A DNA stretch of 25,782 bases from Chara braunii (lineage: Eukaryota; Streptophyta; Charophyceae; Charales; Characeae), in assembly GCA_003427395.1 (NCBI GenBank), contig BFEA01000331.1, forward strand, positions 327,864 through 353,645, read 5' to 3'. Positions within the stretch are counted from its first letter, which is position 1. Every line of letters begins with the position of its first letter. The notes beneath the pieces were generated by a model that saw only the letters and a list, made by a program, of their open reading frames with translations, did no database searches and was not told the origin of the DNA. Positions 1-8,600 of this stretch are shown here, in pieces. The position numbers were made by a program, and so were the translations under genes.

Positions 1-1214
1 CTCCACACCTTCATCACTTTTCTCAGCAGGCTCCTTCCTCTTCCACTTCTCCTTTTCCTTACGTTTCCCTTTCGCTTTCTCACCCTTTTTTGCCCTTTCC
101 ATCCTTTTCCCACTTTGCTTCCCAGGATTTTTCCGTATCGTTCCTTCCTGCCTTCTTCGCCCACCCTTCTCTTTCTCATTCCCTTGCCTGCTATCCCCTA
201 CCTTCTCTGCAGGTTTGTCTCCCCCTTGTGTTTTCTCACTCCTCACCTCCTTGTTACTCTCCTTATCTTCTCCCATATCCACATCCTTACTCCCACTATC
301 CTCCTTGTCCTCACCATCCCCCTCTTTGTTCCCTCATTGTTTCCCTCACTTTCCTTCTCCTCCTCCTGTCCCTTTTTACTCTTACCTCGTTTCTTTGGGC
401 ATGAATCGTCAGAGGCATTGTGGAAATAACGGCGGCAATCAGAGCACCATGGGGAGTCAGGACACGCAAGTTTGATGTCCATCTGGCCAAAGACCCCGAG
501 ATTTACGATTAAACGTTTTTTATACCAGGTTTTGGCAGAAGGAACAAGGTCAAACCTCACATCTCTCAATGCTGGTGTGAGGGGGTGCTTAAACGGCGGA
601 TGGTCCTTGATTATGGAGCCAAATGCGTCCTCAACAACACCTTTCAACGGACCCATGGCCGACACTGGGACGTCTAAGCATCGAATCCAGAAGAAGTGTT
701 GTTTCATGGCTTTTCTCCATTCCAGGAGCTGCTTTTCAGACATCCAGGGGCGGAAGCAAACCGTATGGAGGGTGTTGTCTAGGTTTACTTTGTCTTCCTT
801 TTTCATCAGCATCCACGAGGCAATTTGTTTTGCCAAAGCTACGTAGGTGAGTAAGTTACGACCTTCGTTTCTTATCACCCCTCGCTTCGGCGGGGCACCG
901 GCTGCTGAAGAAGCAGCCCACCCATTCTCATATATCCGAATCAGTCTGCTCTTGACATCAAAGGAGAGGGAGGCCGAGTCATGGTCAAAGAAAATCGAAA
1001 CTGCATTCTCCGAAAGCCACTCAGACTGAATACTAGCGAGGTCATGACCAACCACAACCTTAACGAAGTCCTCTCCTATCGAGACCGTGTTGGGAAACAG
1101 TTTTTCTGGCAAAATTCCATCGTTGAAGCAAACACTCAACAGGTCCCGAATACGTGTCCTATCAACATCGGACAACGGAGTAGGGCTCTCCGGTGGTGGG
1201 GGTAGTGACGTCAT
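1..1214 (-). pseudogene. LINE ORF1 (gag-like, zinc knuckle), frameshifted, open at window edge
   Basis: Reads leftward. The first Met at 1307 adds a hydrophobic 31-residue leader; the internal Met at 1214 (MTSLPPPPESP) is the better start. The 1214-243 frame encodes about 323 residues. A middle block (WIRCLDVP, then a pattern like GPLKGVVEDAFGS, then RFDLVPSAKTW and LIVNLG) resembles the nucleic-acid-binding region of plant-type LINE ORF1. It is followed by C-x2-C-x4-H-x6-C (CSDC, H, C within 345-460), a variant zinc knuckle with two extra residues before the last Cys. The tail is Lys/Glu-rich. The frame stops at 243, but a shift near 315-345 gives an acidic then very basic tail that stays open to base 1, so the true ORF1 is longer and broken by one indel. 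Presumed role: RNA-binding coat of the retrotransposition particle. Assignment to LINE ORF1 rests on architecture, not a database match. Confidence 0.7.
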
Positions 1215-1674
1215 AATAATAAGTAGATATAAAAATAACCTGGAAACCTTCAATAGATATGTGTCAACGAAGGAACCTGACATAACTAAACCTAAAGAAC
1301 TCTTCAACTAGTGTCGGGGTCAATCGACATCAATCGAAAAGGACTGGAAGTCGTATACCTTTCCTCCACAGCCTACCGCCCAAGCGCAGGAGTCGCCGCT
1401 TATCGATGAAGTCTCAGCGTCAAAACGTCCTCTGGGGGATATCGTGGCCAGTCTCTCACTCGAGAGCTTTACTTGGACCCGCGCCGCGAAACCATACCGT
1501 ATTCCCTTGGAAATACCGAAGAAGACATAAAAGCTACAGCGTAGCTTCCCCAGGCACAGTTCCCCCCGTCTCTTCCCCTTCGGACGCTAACTCCCGTCAT
1601 AATCTCACTTAGCGCCAAGCGCCGCTGAAGCGGCGCTTAGCGCAGCAACAGTTTTGGTTCCGACTGTTCGGTAG

Positions 1675-1675
<1 letters not shown>
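1215..1675 (-). other. Upstream (5' UTR-like) region of the ORF1 element
   Basis: This stretch lies directly upstream of the minus-strand ORF1 and has no convincing ORF. It contains a strong GC-rich inverted repeat at about 1618-1640 (AAGCGCCGCT, GA, AGCGGCGCTT). The element's 5' boundary is not visible; it lies somewhere before the T-tract at 1678. A 5' UTR or promoter role is inferred from position only. Confidence 0.35.
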
Positions 1676-1677
<2 letters not shown>

Positions 1678-1711
<34 letters not shown>

Positions 1712-1740
1712 TCCAGCGTGTTGTAGAGGCCAGTTACTAC
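1678..1740 (-). repeat. Retroposon 3' end with long A-tail (T-tract on plus strand)
   Basis: A 31-base T-run at 1678-1708 is followed by AAGTCCAGCGTGTTGTAGAGG and a short TTACTA-type end. The same module, T-rich tract plus AAGTCCAGGGTGTTGCAGAGG and TTACTA, recurs at 15848-15903. Read on the minus strand this is a retroposon 3' end followed by a poly(A) tail. Confidence 0.6.
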
Positions 1741-1796
1741 CATCTTCATCCAGCGGCCTAGCTCAGTTGGTAAGGCACGCAAGTGGCATTCAGGAG

Positions 1797-1834
1797 CTGT
1801 CTCTTATACACATCTAGATGTGTATAAGAGACAG
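1797..1834. other. Nextera mate-pair junction adapter (sequencing artefact)
   Basis: A perfect 38-bp palindrome made of CTGTCTCTTATACACATCT immediately followed by its reverse complement AGATGTGTATAAGAGACAG. This is the known Tn5 mosaic-end circularisation junction of Nextera mate-pair libraries. It is not host sequence. It marks a point where two distant fragments were ligated in the library and then left untrimmed in the assembly. Confidence 0.97.
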
Positions 1835-1841
1835 CGCACGG

Positions 1842-1896
<55 letters not shown>

Positions 1897-1928
1897 CACA
1901 GGCACGCACGCACCCACCCACACACATG

Positions 1929-1999
<71 letters not shown>

Positions 2000-2001
2000 N
2001 N
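1835..2001. repeat. (CA)n and (CT)n microsatellites ending in a 2-base N gap
   Basis: (CA)n with a few CG/CC interruptions covers about 1843-1927, pure (CT)n 1931-1999, then NN at 2000-2001. The block lies between the adapter and the N gap, inside what should be continuous SINE. It is probably chimeric or mis-joined sequence and its position here is doubtful. Confidence 0.85.
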
Positions 2002-2235
2002 GTTGGTCCCCCCGAGTGGCATTGAGCAGAGACTGCTGATGTTCATAGGGGGAGGGGACCGGAGGGGAGGCACAGTGACTGGCCCATCGAAGAAGCTTGG
2101 TCCTGATGCTACCGGCTGACCCCTGGCCGGTATCGCCCACCTGCTGTAGCAGGTATCGCACCTGCTGGTGGGTGCAGCTCCCACATGTTCCCTCGTTGGA
2201 GGCTTGAGCATGGATGTGGCTGCTACGGGGTTCCC

Positions 2236-2339
2236 CGTAATACTATAATGACAATAAAACAAGGCCTGAAGGCCGTCCTGTCCAGATTTGACAGGTAATT
2301 GAATTGGTTAGCCTTTTTTAAAAAACAAGAAAAAGTTAC
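2236..2339. other. Spacer with AGGCC-GAAGGCC motif and T/A-rich junction
   Basis: No ORF. It contains AAGGCCTGAAGGCCGTCCTG, which resembles TAGGCCGAAGGCCTCCCTG at 5366-5384, suggesting a small shared repeat end. It then runs into an A/T-rich stretch (TTTTTTAAAAAACAAGAAAAAG) just before the MITE. Confidence 0.4.
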
Positions 2340-2341
2340 TA

Positions 2342-2449
2342 CCTTCTTCCTCCGAATACAGCGTACGGTCATTATAGCTGTATTTGGGGTATCGTTCAGT
2401 CTATATACAACTAATATAATGACTGTACGTTGTATTCGGGGGAAGAAGG
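2342..2449. mobile_element. 108-bp palindromic MITE with TA target duplication (Tc1/mariner-like)
   Basis: The two ends form inverted repeats of at least 35 bp with about 3 mismatches. The left arm begins CCTTCTTCCTCCGAATACA; the reverse complement of the right arm begins CCTTCTTCCCCCGAATACA. TA flanks both sides (2340-2341 and 2450-2451). Removing the element with one TA gives TTAC-TA-GGCACACATTGATC, which matches the uninterrupted paralogous copy at about 15898-15916 (TTACTAGGCTCACATTGATC). Foldback shape, small size and TA duplication place it with mariner/Stowaway-type MITEs, although the terminal bases are not the classic Stowaway CTCCCTCC. Confidence 0.85.
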
Positions 2450-2451
2450 TA

Positions 2452-2586
2452 GGCACACATTGATCCCCCAAAGCGGTCAGCCGTGGTCAAGCTGAGGTGA
2501 CCAGGCCACCTCCCATCCCATCCTTGCGTCAATACTCCTAGCACATCCCCTATCCCTACTATCCTACCTCAGTGTGACCAGGTAGG
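2452..2586. repeat. Dispersed repeat R2, copy 1
   Basis: Matches 15904-16032 along its length: CACATTGATC, AAGCGGTCAGCC, a CATCCCATCCT block, GCGTCAATACTCCTAGC and ATCCTACCTCAGTGTGACCA are shared. The second copy joins directly to the poly(A)-tailed retroposon end at 15848-15903, so R2 is probably the body of a minus-strand retroposon. No pol III boxes are evident. Confidence 0.75.
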
Positions 2587-2633
2587 TACTTTTCCATTCA
2601 TGTATTTATTTGTTTATTGGTAAAAAAATAGGG

Positions 2634-2635
<2 letters not shown>

Positions 2636-2671
<36 letters not shown>

Positions 2672-2680
2672 TTATTATTT
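2636..2680. repeat. (TTA)n microsatellite / degenerated A-tail of U6 copy
   Basis: (TTA)n on the plus strand directly abuts the 3' end of the minus-strand U6 copy. Read on the minus strand it is an A-rich AATAAT tract, consistent with a poly(A) tail that expanded as a trinucleotide repeat. Confidence 0.7.
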
Positions 2681-2684
2681 TTTT

Positions 2685-2732
2685 AATTTGGACCATTTCT
2701 CGATTTATGCGTGTCATCCTTGCGCAGGGGCT

Positions 2733-2764
<32 letters not shown>

Positions 2765-2782
2765 ACGGATGTCCCGAAGGAC
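2685..2782 (-). pseudogene. U6: U6 spliceosomal snRNA retropseudogene (plant-type)
   Basis: The minus strand starts GTCCTTCGGGAC, then contains AATTGGAACGATACAGAG, AGATTAGCAT, CCCCTGCGCAAGGATGACAC and the green-lineage 3' part GCATAAATCGAGAAATGGTCC. This is full-length U6, including the ACAGAG box that pairs with the 5' splice site and the AGC triad. Differences from usual plant U6: the 5' stem-loop is one base pair shorter (GTCC/GGAC), GTTAAAATT replaces GATAAAATT, and AGCATAGCC replaces AGCATGGCC. The 3' end reads CCAAATT then A-rich repeats instead of the T-run terminator, and the upstream side is an A-run with no TATA box or plant USE. This indicates a retroposed copy rather than an active pol III gene. 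Confidence 0.88.
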
Positions 2783-2836
2783 TTTTTTTTTTTTTTTGGA
2801 ACTTACAGTGTGCAACTAGTAATGGTTCTTCCATTC

Positions 2837-3126
2837 AGCAGCCTAGCTCAGTTGGCAAGGCGTGCAAGTGGCATTCAGTAGGTCTTGGGTTCAATCCCCA
2901 TTGGCCTCGTGTACCTTCGTGGGCATGCTTGACGCCCGCCGCCAAGAGATATGCTGTTAGTCCCCCCGAGTGACATTGAGCAAAGACTGCCTATGTTCAT
3001 AGGAAGAGGGGACCGGAGGGGGGGCACAGAGACTGGCCCAAGAAGCCCGGACCTGCTACCGGCTATCACAGCAGGTGCAGCTCCCGCAAGTTCCCTCGTT
3101 GGAGGAGGCTTGAGCTTGGATGCAGG
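2837..3126 (+). repeat. tRNA-derived SINE, copy 2 (intact head)
   Basis: The A box TAGCTCAGTTGG (2844-2855) and B box GGTTCAATCCC (2888-2898) lie at tRNA-like spacing. The head is about 70 bases of tRNA-like sequence. The body from 2957 on matches copy 1 (GTCCCCCCGAGTG, GGGGACCGGAGGGG, GCAGGTGCAGCTCCC, TTCCCTCGTTGGAGG, CTTGAGC). It would be transcribed by RNA polymerase III from the internal boxes and mobilised by a LINE reverse transcriptase. No A-tail is visible at this end; the body fades into unassigned sequence to 3288. Confidence 0.82.
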
Positions 3127-3288
3127 GTGGCCCTTCCCTTCTTCCAGACTACAAACTGAACGGCAAGGTATGGTCGAAAAAGGTGCTGGGCAGTGCACAA
3201 AGCTTATAGCCCTTTGCCAAAGGGGCACGTTAGAAACTCCTCGCGCGCATGAAGTCCCTGAGGAAAGTATCATTCCAGCTATCCTCGG

Positions 3289-3597
3289 TGTAGCGGACCT
3301 CTGGTTGGCCTGTGAGACCAGCCCCTTGGCCTGTCCTCACAGGCCTGTGTTGTATTCGGGGCAGTCCAGTCCAGGTCGGTACCTCTATCGGTACCAGCCA
3401 GTCCAGTCCAGTCCCGTCAGCCTGTTGGGGTATACCCCAGCTGTTGTCTGTATTCTCTCTCATTCTACACTTGCACGGTTTTGGAGTACGTGCGTTGGAG
3501 TCTTGCGTGGGAGCTGCGTTGTGCCATCTCGCTCCTCCCTCATCCTCCATCTCTATCTGTATCCCAGGCGGAGCACCTTCCCGGTGGGTCCGCTACA
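3289..3597 (+). mobile_element. Long terminal repeat (LTR) of a retrotransposon
   Basis: 309 bp starting TGTAGCGGACC and ending GGTCCGCTACA, a perfect 11-bp inverted repeat with canonical TG...CA ends. It is followed at once by a primer-binding site. Inside are a 12-bp palindrome GGGGTATACCCC at 3427-3438 and short repeats of CAGTCCAGTCC flanking two GGTACC sites. No second copy of this LTR occurs in the window, so it is a 5' LTR of an element truncated on its right. The superfamily cannot be decided. Confidence 0.82.
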
Positions 3598-3612
3598 TTG
3601 GTATCGGAGTGG
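3598..3612 (+). promoter_or_regulatory. Primer-binding site (initiator Met tRNA type)
   Basis: TTGGTATCGGAG directly follows the LTR. The usual PBS complementary to the 3' end of plant initiator tRNA-Met is TGGTATCAGAG; here one A is G, which still allows a G:U pair. It primes minus-strand cDNA synthesis. Confidence 0.8.
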
Positions 3613-4260
3613 GAACGTTCCCCGCTCCCACCCACCACCCCGTAGAGCCAGGATAACAGCAAAACCCGACAGGCGGGTTTTTGGCCGTTCTCGAGCCATT
3701 TTTTCGACAAAAATGAGGGCAGGAAAACGGTGCAGCACGAAGCCAACAGATGGCGAAAAACCGAGTATGCTCAAGAGCGCGTGCGCGCAAGCGTGAAGGC
3801 CAAGGCCGCCGCACATGCGCCCACGCTGCCCCGCCCTGCTGTCGAGCGCATCGGTCCGGCACTACTCAAGGGCAGCGCGAGACCCTCCCGGCCGCGTCAC
3901 GCAGGAGTCGGTCTAAATCCTCGTCGCGGATGTACATGGAGCTTCCGCCAAGCCGCTCCGGCCGAGTGCGCCAGCCATACCTCTCGCGAGCCCCTATAAC
4001 AGGATAGGGCCTACATGAGGCACGACTTACCTCCACCTTACGGGAGTTGTCACCTCCCTTCTGTGGGCGTATCCCCGCCGAGCTACCAGTCCACAGTACG
4101 AGAGTTGATCAGTTGCAATCGCAGAGGTGGACCAGCTGAGGGCCTTTCTCGTTCGCTATAGCATAGGGGGTACGCGCGGTACTACGCCTCTATCGGACCC
4201 GTACGCGAACCGACATCTTGGGGGGCTGAAGTCCCAAGCGCGATTCGTCGTCGGTTGACT
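3613..4260 (+). pseudogene. Degraded leader and gag start of the LTR element
   Basis: GC-rich sequence downstream of the PBS. Candidate starts lie at 3714, 3730 and 3750; the longest frames (about 89 and 85 residues) are Arg/Ala-rich, for example TEYAQERVRASVKAKAAA, and end near 4000. No CCHC knuckle, protease or reverse transcriptase is recognisable before the tandem repeat begins at 4317. Position and basic composition suggest the N-terminal part of a gag gene, broken by stops, but no domain proves it. Confidence 0.4.
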
Positions 4261-4316
4261 AGAACGTATCCCACTCACCGCGCATACACCACTCTATGAA
4301 CGCAAAAATAAAACAC

Positions 4317-4846
4317 ATACACCCACACGTCAAACAATATATACAAACGACCCTAGACGAACAACGCGATAACACTCCTAGTCCCTTAGCGACCGTCCCA
4401 TAATTCTCCGATGCGGAAACCGGATAGGCGTCGCTCGCGAGACTTAATATAAAACCCGCGCTGTCGGAGGGGTAGCTCATATCGATTCACCATGCAAGCA
4501 TACGCAAGCGATCGCCATGGTGGCGAACTATGTAGTACCCATACTCATGCGGTCCTCGTTGGTATCGAGGGTCGCATTCGACACTCAAGTGTCGGCTTAC
4601 ACGCGCTTTGAGGGTTAATGTCTCGACGCTGGACAACCGCCAAGTGCGGTTGAAGACCGCACCCTCTTCTGCACCCTGCGGAGAGCGGGTGGTACACAGG
4701 TTCATACCTGTGGTGGCAATCGTCTCTTATGGCCCTGGAGACCGGCTCCTTCCCCTAGGGCCTGAAAGCGAGTCAAGGGTTTGACTTTGACGACTGCCAC
4801 GGACTACCACGTCCAACTATAATAACTCTTAAAAAGCAAAATAGGC
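4317..4846. repeat. 530-bp tandem repeat unit, copy 1
   Basis: The unit starts ATACACCCACACGTC and ends near GCAAAATAGGC. It is followed head-to-tail by copy 2. By eye the copies differ by about 17 substitutions, mostly transitions, and one 6-bp indel (GTGTCGGCTTACACGCGC here, GTGTCCACGCGC in copy 2). Minus-strand frames of 72/70 and 73/68 residues occur in both copies but match nothing I recognise. Only two units are present. Confidence 0.92.
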
Positions 4847-5370
4847 ATACACCCACACGTCAAACAATATATACAAACGACCCTAGACGAGCAACGCAAT
4901 AACACTCCTAGTCCCTTAGCGGCCGTCCCATAATTCTTCGATGCGGAAACCGGATAGGCGCCGCGCGCGAGACTTAATATAAAACCCGCGCTGTCGGAGG
5001 GGTAACTCATATCGATTCACCATGCAAGCATACGCAAGCAATCGCCATGGTGGCGAACTATGTAGTACCCATACTCATGCGGTCCTCGTTGGTATCGAGG
5101 GTCGCATTCGACACTCAAGTGTCCACGCGCTTTGAGGGTTAATCTCTCGACGCTGGACAACTGCCAAGTGCGGTTGAAGACCGCACCCTCTTCTGCACCC
5201 TGCGGAGAGCGGGTGATACACAGGTTCATACCTGTGGTGGCAATCGTCGCTTATGGCCCCGGAGACCCGCTCCTTCCCCTAGGGCCTGGAAGCGAGTCAA
5301 GGGTTTGACTTTGACGGCTGCCATGGACTACCACGTCCAACTATAATAACTCTTAAAAAGCAAAATAGGC
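4847..5370. repeat. 530-bp tandem repeat unit, copy 2 (524 bp)
   Basis: Direct repeat of 4317-4846 at roughly 97% identity, with a 6-bp deletion near 5120. It ends with the same AACTCTTAAAAAGCAAAATAGGC as copy 1 and is followed by a different sequence (CGAAGGCCTCCCTGTCC). The unit could be a minisatellite monomer, a recent local duplication, or two adjacent LTRs; no TG...CA boundary decides this. Confidence 0.92.
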
Positions 5371-5439
5371 CGAAGGCCTCCCTGTCCAAACGCACAAACT
5401 TGGGTATCCTTTTCGATGGGCACCAGCGGCCCATCAACA

Positions 5440-5535
5440 CCCCTCCCCTACACCCCTCCCCTACACCCCTCAATGCCCCTCCGCAATATCCCTCAACAAC
5501 CCCTCCCGGCCTATATCCCTCACCCACCACCCCCC
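5440..5535. repeat. C-rich minisatellite
   Basis: Degenerate repeats of CCCCTCCCCTACA and derivatives (CCCCTCAATG, CCCCTCCGC), strongly C-rich on the plus strand, adjacent to (CT)n. Confidence 0.65.
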
Positions 5536-5557
5536 CCGCCCTTTTTAACACCAATCC

Positions 5558-5559
<2 letters not shown>

Positions 5560-5623
<64 letters not shown>
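5560..5623. repeat. (CT)n microsatellite
   Basis: A pure dinucleotide tract of about 64 bases. On the minus strand it is (GA)n and directly follows the 3' part of the LINE at 5640-9180, so it may have grown from or into the LINE end. Confidence 0.95.
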
Positions 5624-5626
<3 letters not shown>

Positions 5627-5639
5627 CCCCATTGCAGTT

Positions 5640-8600
5640 TTGCTAGCTTAATTTCAAATACTTCGAGTATTAAGCAGAAGTAGAACTTCACCCAGTTGAG
5701 GTTTGGTCCTCTAATCCGCAGGTTGGAAGAACGTATGTTCCATGTTTCCTAGATTCCAAATTGTATAGTCGCAGCCATAGAGTGGAGTTTGTAACCCACC
5801 TGGGAAGTGTATTCTAGTGTTATGAAGGTCACCTCCGAGGATTCGTCTGTGAGCCTCCACCCCAGATTTTGTCCGTCTACTTTCCAGTCGCAGAATGAGG
5901 TACCATCCCTGGCTGGTTTGAAGAAGGTTCTACCGTTAGTATCTCATTGTGTTTTTATCTTCACCTTTGTACAGTGTGTCAAATCCATGACCTAACTGGC
6001 TGGATCCCTGCGGTGAGTCTGCTCTTAGAGCACTTCTAGATAGAGACCTCTATTGTTGCTATATCACTCTTCGTCTCGACTTGGAGGAAGATCTCTCTGG
6101 ATTTGTCGTATCCCTCCACCGAGAGTTCATGGACACCGATTGGGTGTCGACTGCTAAGATCTAATTCCAAGTGTTTGGTATAGTTGCGATTAAGGACCTC
6201 CGATGCGACCCCACATTGCGTAAACCTCTCAGCTTCCTTCTCAATGTGTGTTATGTATGGCAATTTGATGCTTTAACGTAACAACGTTCCATAAACGGGA
6301 CACCTTCCATATTCTTTTTTGAAGTCATTTCCTGACAAAGTTGCCAGAGGATTTGGCCACTGAAAACATGTGATCGGATGTGTCCAAAATAGCCGGGTTT
6401 TCAAATAGGGAGGAGGACAGGACTTCAGAAAGAGTGGTAGGGTCCGGGGTCTTAAGGCAGAAGGGAGGATCTTGGACCAGGCCTTAAGGATCGGACCCCA
6501 GGTAAGGGACCAGACTAATTTGATTAACGGGTAGTATAAGAGGATCTGCCAAACTGCTTCATAATCCGCGAGTTCCCATTCCTGTGCAAGCGAGGTCTGG
6601 GCCAACAGCATTCAGGGCTGATTCTCAGTAGACGCTAAAATCCTCACATGCCATTTGGCGATAAGGGCCGCATCCTGGGTCTCAGGGTCCAGTATCCCTA
6701 GGCCCCTATCTTTCTTTTTCTTTGGCGGTTTCCACCATACCACTTTGTTGATGCACAAGAAGGTGTTGGAATCCCCCTTCCAAATAAATTTGGTAATTAG
6801 TTGTTTTAGTAGATTGGCAGAAGAGGTGGAGAGTTGTTGAAAAACCAAAATCAACCGTGACCATATGGTAAATGAAATGGAGCAATTGGCAATTAATGCG
6901 CTCCCCATAAGAGAGAGGCTCTTCTTGCCCGACCATTTGGCGCAGGTGTCTCATATCCTATTCTCAATGACTGATGATTGGATGGTCGTGTAGTCCCCAA
7001 TGAAAACCATGATACAAAGGCACCTTTCTGATTCCGTTGCGGGGAATATTTTGATTCCAAATTCTAATGTCAATGGAGAATTGTCACATGTGAGGGTCAC
7101 TGACTTGTTCGAACTCACCTTCATCTCAAACACGTGTTTGTAAATGGTCATGTAGTCGTGAAGCGCAGTTAATGAGGAGACTGAGTTCTTTGCAATAGCT
7201 GAAAAATCATCATCCAGTGCCGACACTTTTACCTCGAGGTTTGGGGGGACCCTGTTGCCCTTGTAATTTTTGTGGGTTCTAATCATAACCAACAGAAACC
7301 TCCATTTGAATGATAAAGAAGGAGAGGGTTAACAAGCATCCTTGTCGGAGGGATCTTGCCACTGTAAACTTGAATGGCTAGGAAATTAACCCGTTGACAA
7401 TTATTCACCTTTTAAGTTGTGATAGAGTTTTTTTACCCAGCGACGATAATAAGGATCAATGTCGAGTCTTCGGAGGACTTCAAGCATAAAATGCAAGTTT
7501 AGCATGTCGTAAGCTTTCTCGAAGTCGATGAGGAGGACGACTATATTGGACCCTGAGTTTTTAATCAAATCTAGCACCCGAGAGATTACCATGATATTGT
7601 CGATAACCTGTCTTCCAAGGATAAAACCCGACTAGTTCCAGTGGACCAATCTGGTCGTCAGGGAAATAAGGCACATTGCTAGTGTTTTGGCGAGAATCTT
7701 TTCCACTACATTAAGTAGAGAGGTAGGGTGGTAATTTATGATGTCTCTTTTATCCCCTTTTTTATATAAGGGAGTGATAACCCCTTCCGTTGTCTTGGTC
7801 CCAAAAGAGCTACCAACCAATACTGTGAAACTATTGAAGACCCTCAATAAGTCTAGGGCCAAGATGTCCCAGAAGAGGCAAAAAAAAATTATTGTCAACC
7901 TGCCAGACCCTGGGCATGCTCCTGATGGCATCAGACAATTTTGTGAGTGTAATAGGTTGCTCTAGAGTCTTCTGTTCCAAATCAAATAAGATTCTGCGGG
8001 TGAAACTCCACAACCATTCCTCATATTCTTGGCGTACGATTGAGTCATTTGGCTGCTTCTCTGAAGTGATAAGCTTCTCATAGAAGATACATACAAATTC
8101 GCATATAGCCTCGGATGATCTTGCCGGTTGGATAGTGTTGTCAAAGGGGTGTGACACTTATACCATTGACGGAGACTTGCCCTTCCCCTCTGACAACTTG
8201 AGGGTGTTGGAGTCCATTATGTCCTTATGTAGAATATTGTCAATACGCTTGAATTGCGCCCAAGAGTCATGTTTCCCAATCTGTTTGTTCTGCCACTCGT
8301 GGAGCCATGCAATCCTTCTGAAAGACTAATGGCTGGCCGAGAAAGAAAACAAGCCCAATTTTTTTTTTCCGACCAGATCAATCTTCCGTTTTATGATTAT
8401 CTCATCATATTTTTTGTTTGTTTCTTTATTACGGGAGATCTTATCGAGAAGTCCGGAGAGGAGGTGGATACCTATGTCCAGCCAGTCCCGCGAGTAAGGG
8501 AATAGAGTCGACGAGGCGCTCAATTCCTCTCAAGAAATCCTTACCTATAAGATCGTTTTTTTATCTTCAAATATTTGCAAATTCAATTTGAATGACCCCC

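Larger units (their letters stand above)
1752..2217 (+). repeat. tRNA-derived SINE, copy 1, interrupted by assembly artefact
   Basis: The head carries a pol III A box (TAGCTCAGTTGG at 1759-1770) in a tRNA-like context. The match to copy 2 breaks at about 1796, where the adapter begins, and resumes after the N gap at 2002 with the shared block GTCCCCCCGAGTG, then CATTGAGCA, GTTCATAGG and TTCCCTCGTTGGAGG. The B box expected between them is absent here, which fits sequence lost at the artefactual junction rather than a biological deletion. The downstream body matches copy 2 with small indels. Confidence 0.75.

Noticed and set aside
90-475. Plus-strand Ser/Leu/Pro-rich frames of 86-104 residues
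   Set aside because: Antisense of the Lys/Glu-rich tail of the minus-strand LINE ORF1.
1804-2262. Frames with poly Arg-Glu, Val-Cys, Thr-His or Ser-Leu
   Set aside because: Translations of (CT)n and (CA)n across an adapter and N gap. The same applies at 5297-5651, 17467-17821, 18537-18905 and 24867-25092.
4555-4575. TTGGTATCGAGGG in each 530-bp unit as a second primer-binding site
   Set aside because: No TG...CA LTR end precedes it and the match to the initiator tRNA end stops after nine to ten bases.
6951-7292. Independent 113-residue gene interrupting the LINE
   Set aside because: Frames on both sides align as one RT: a SLRQGC block just before it, the catalytic LDDD inside it, and KSLSLMG after it.
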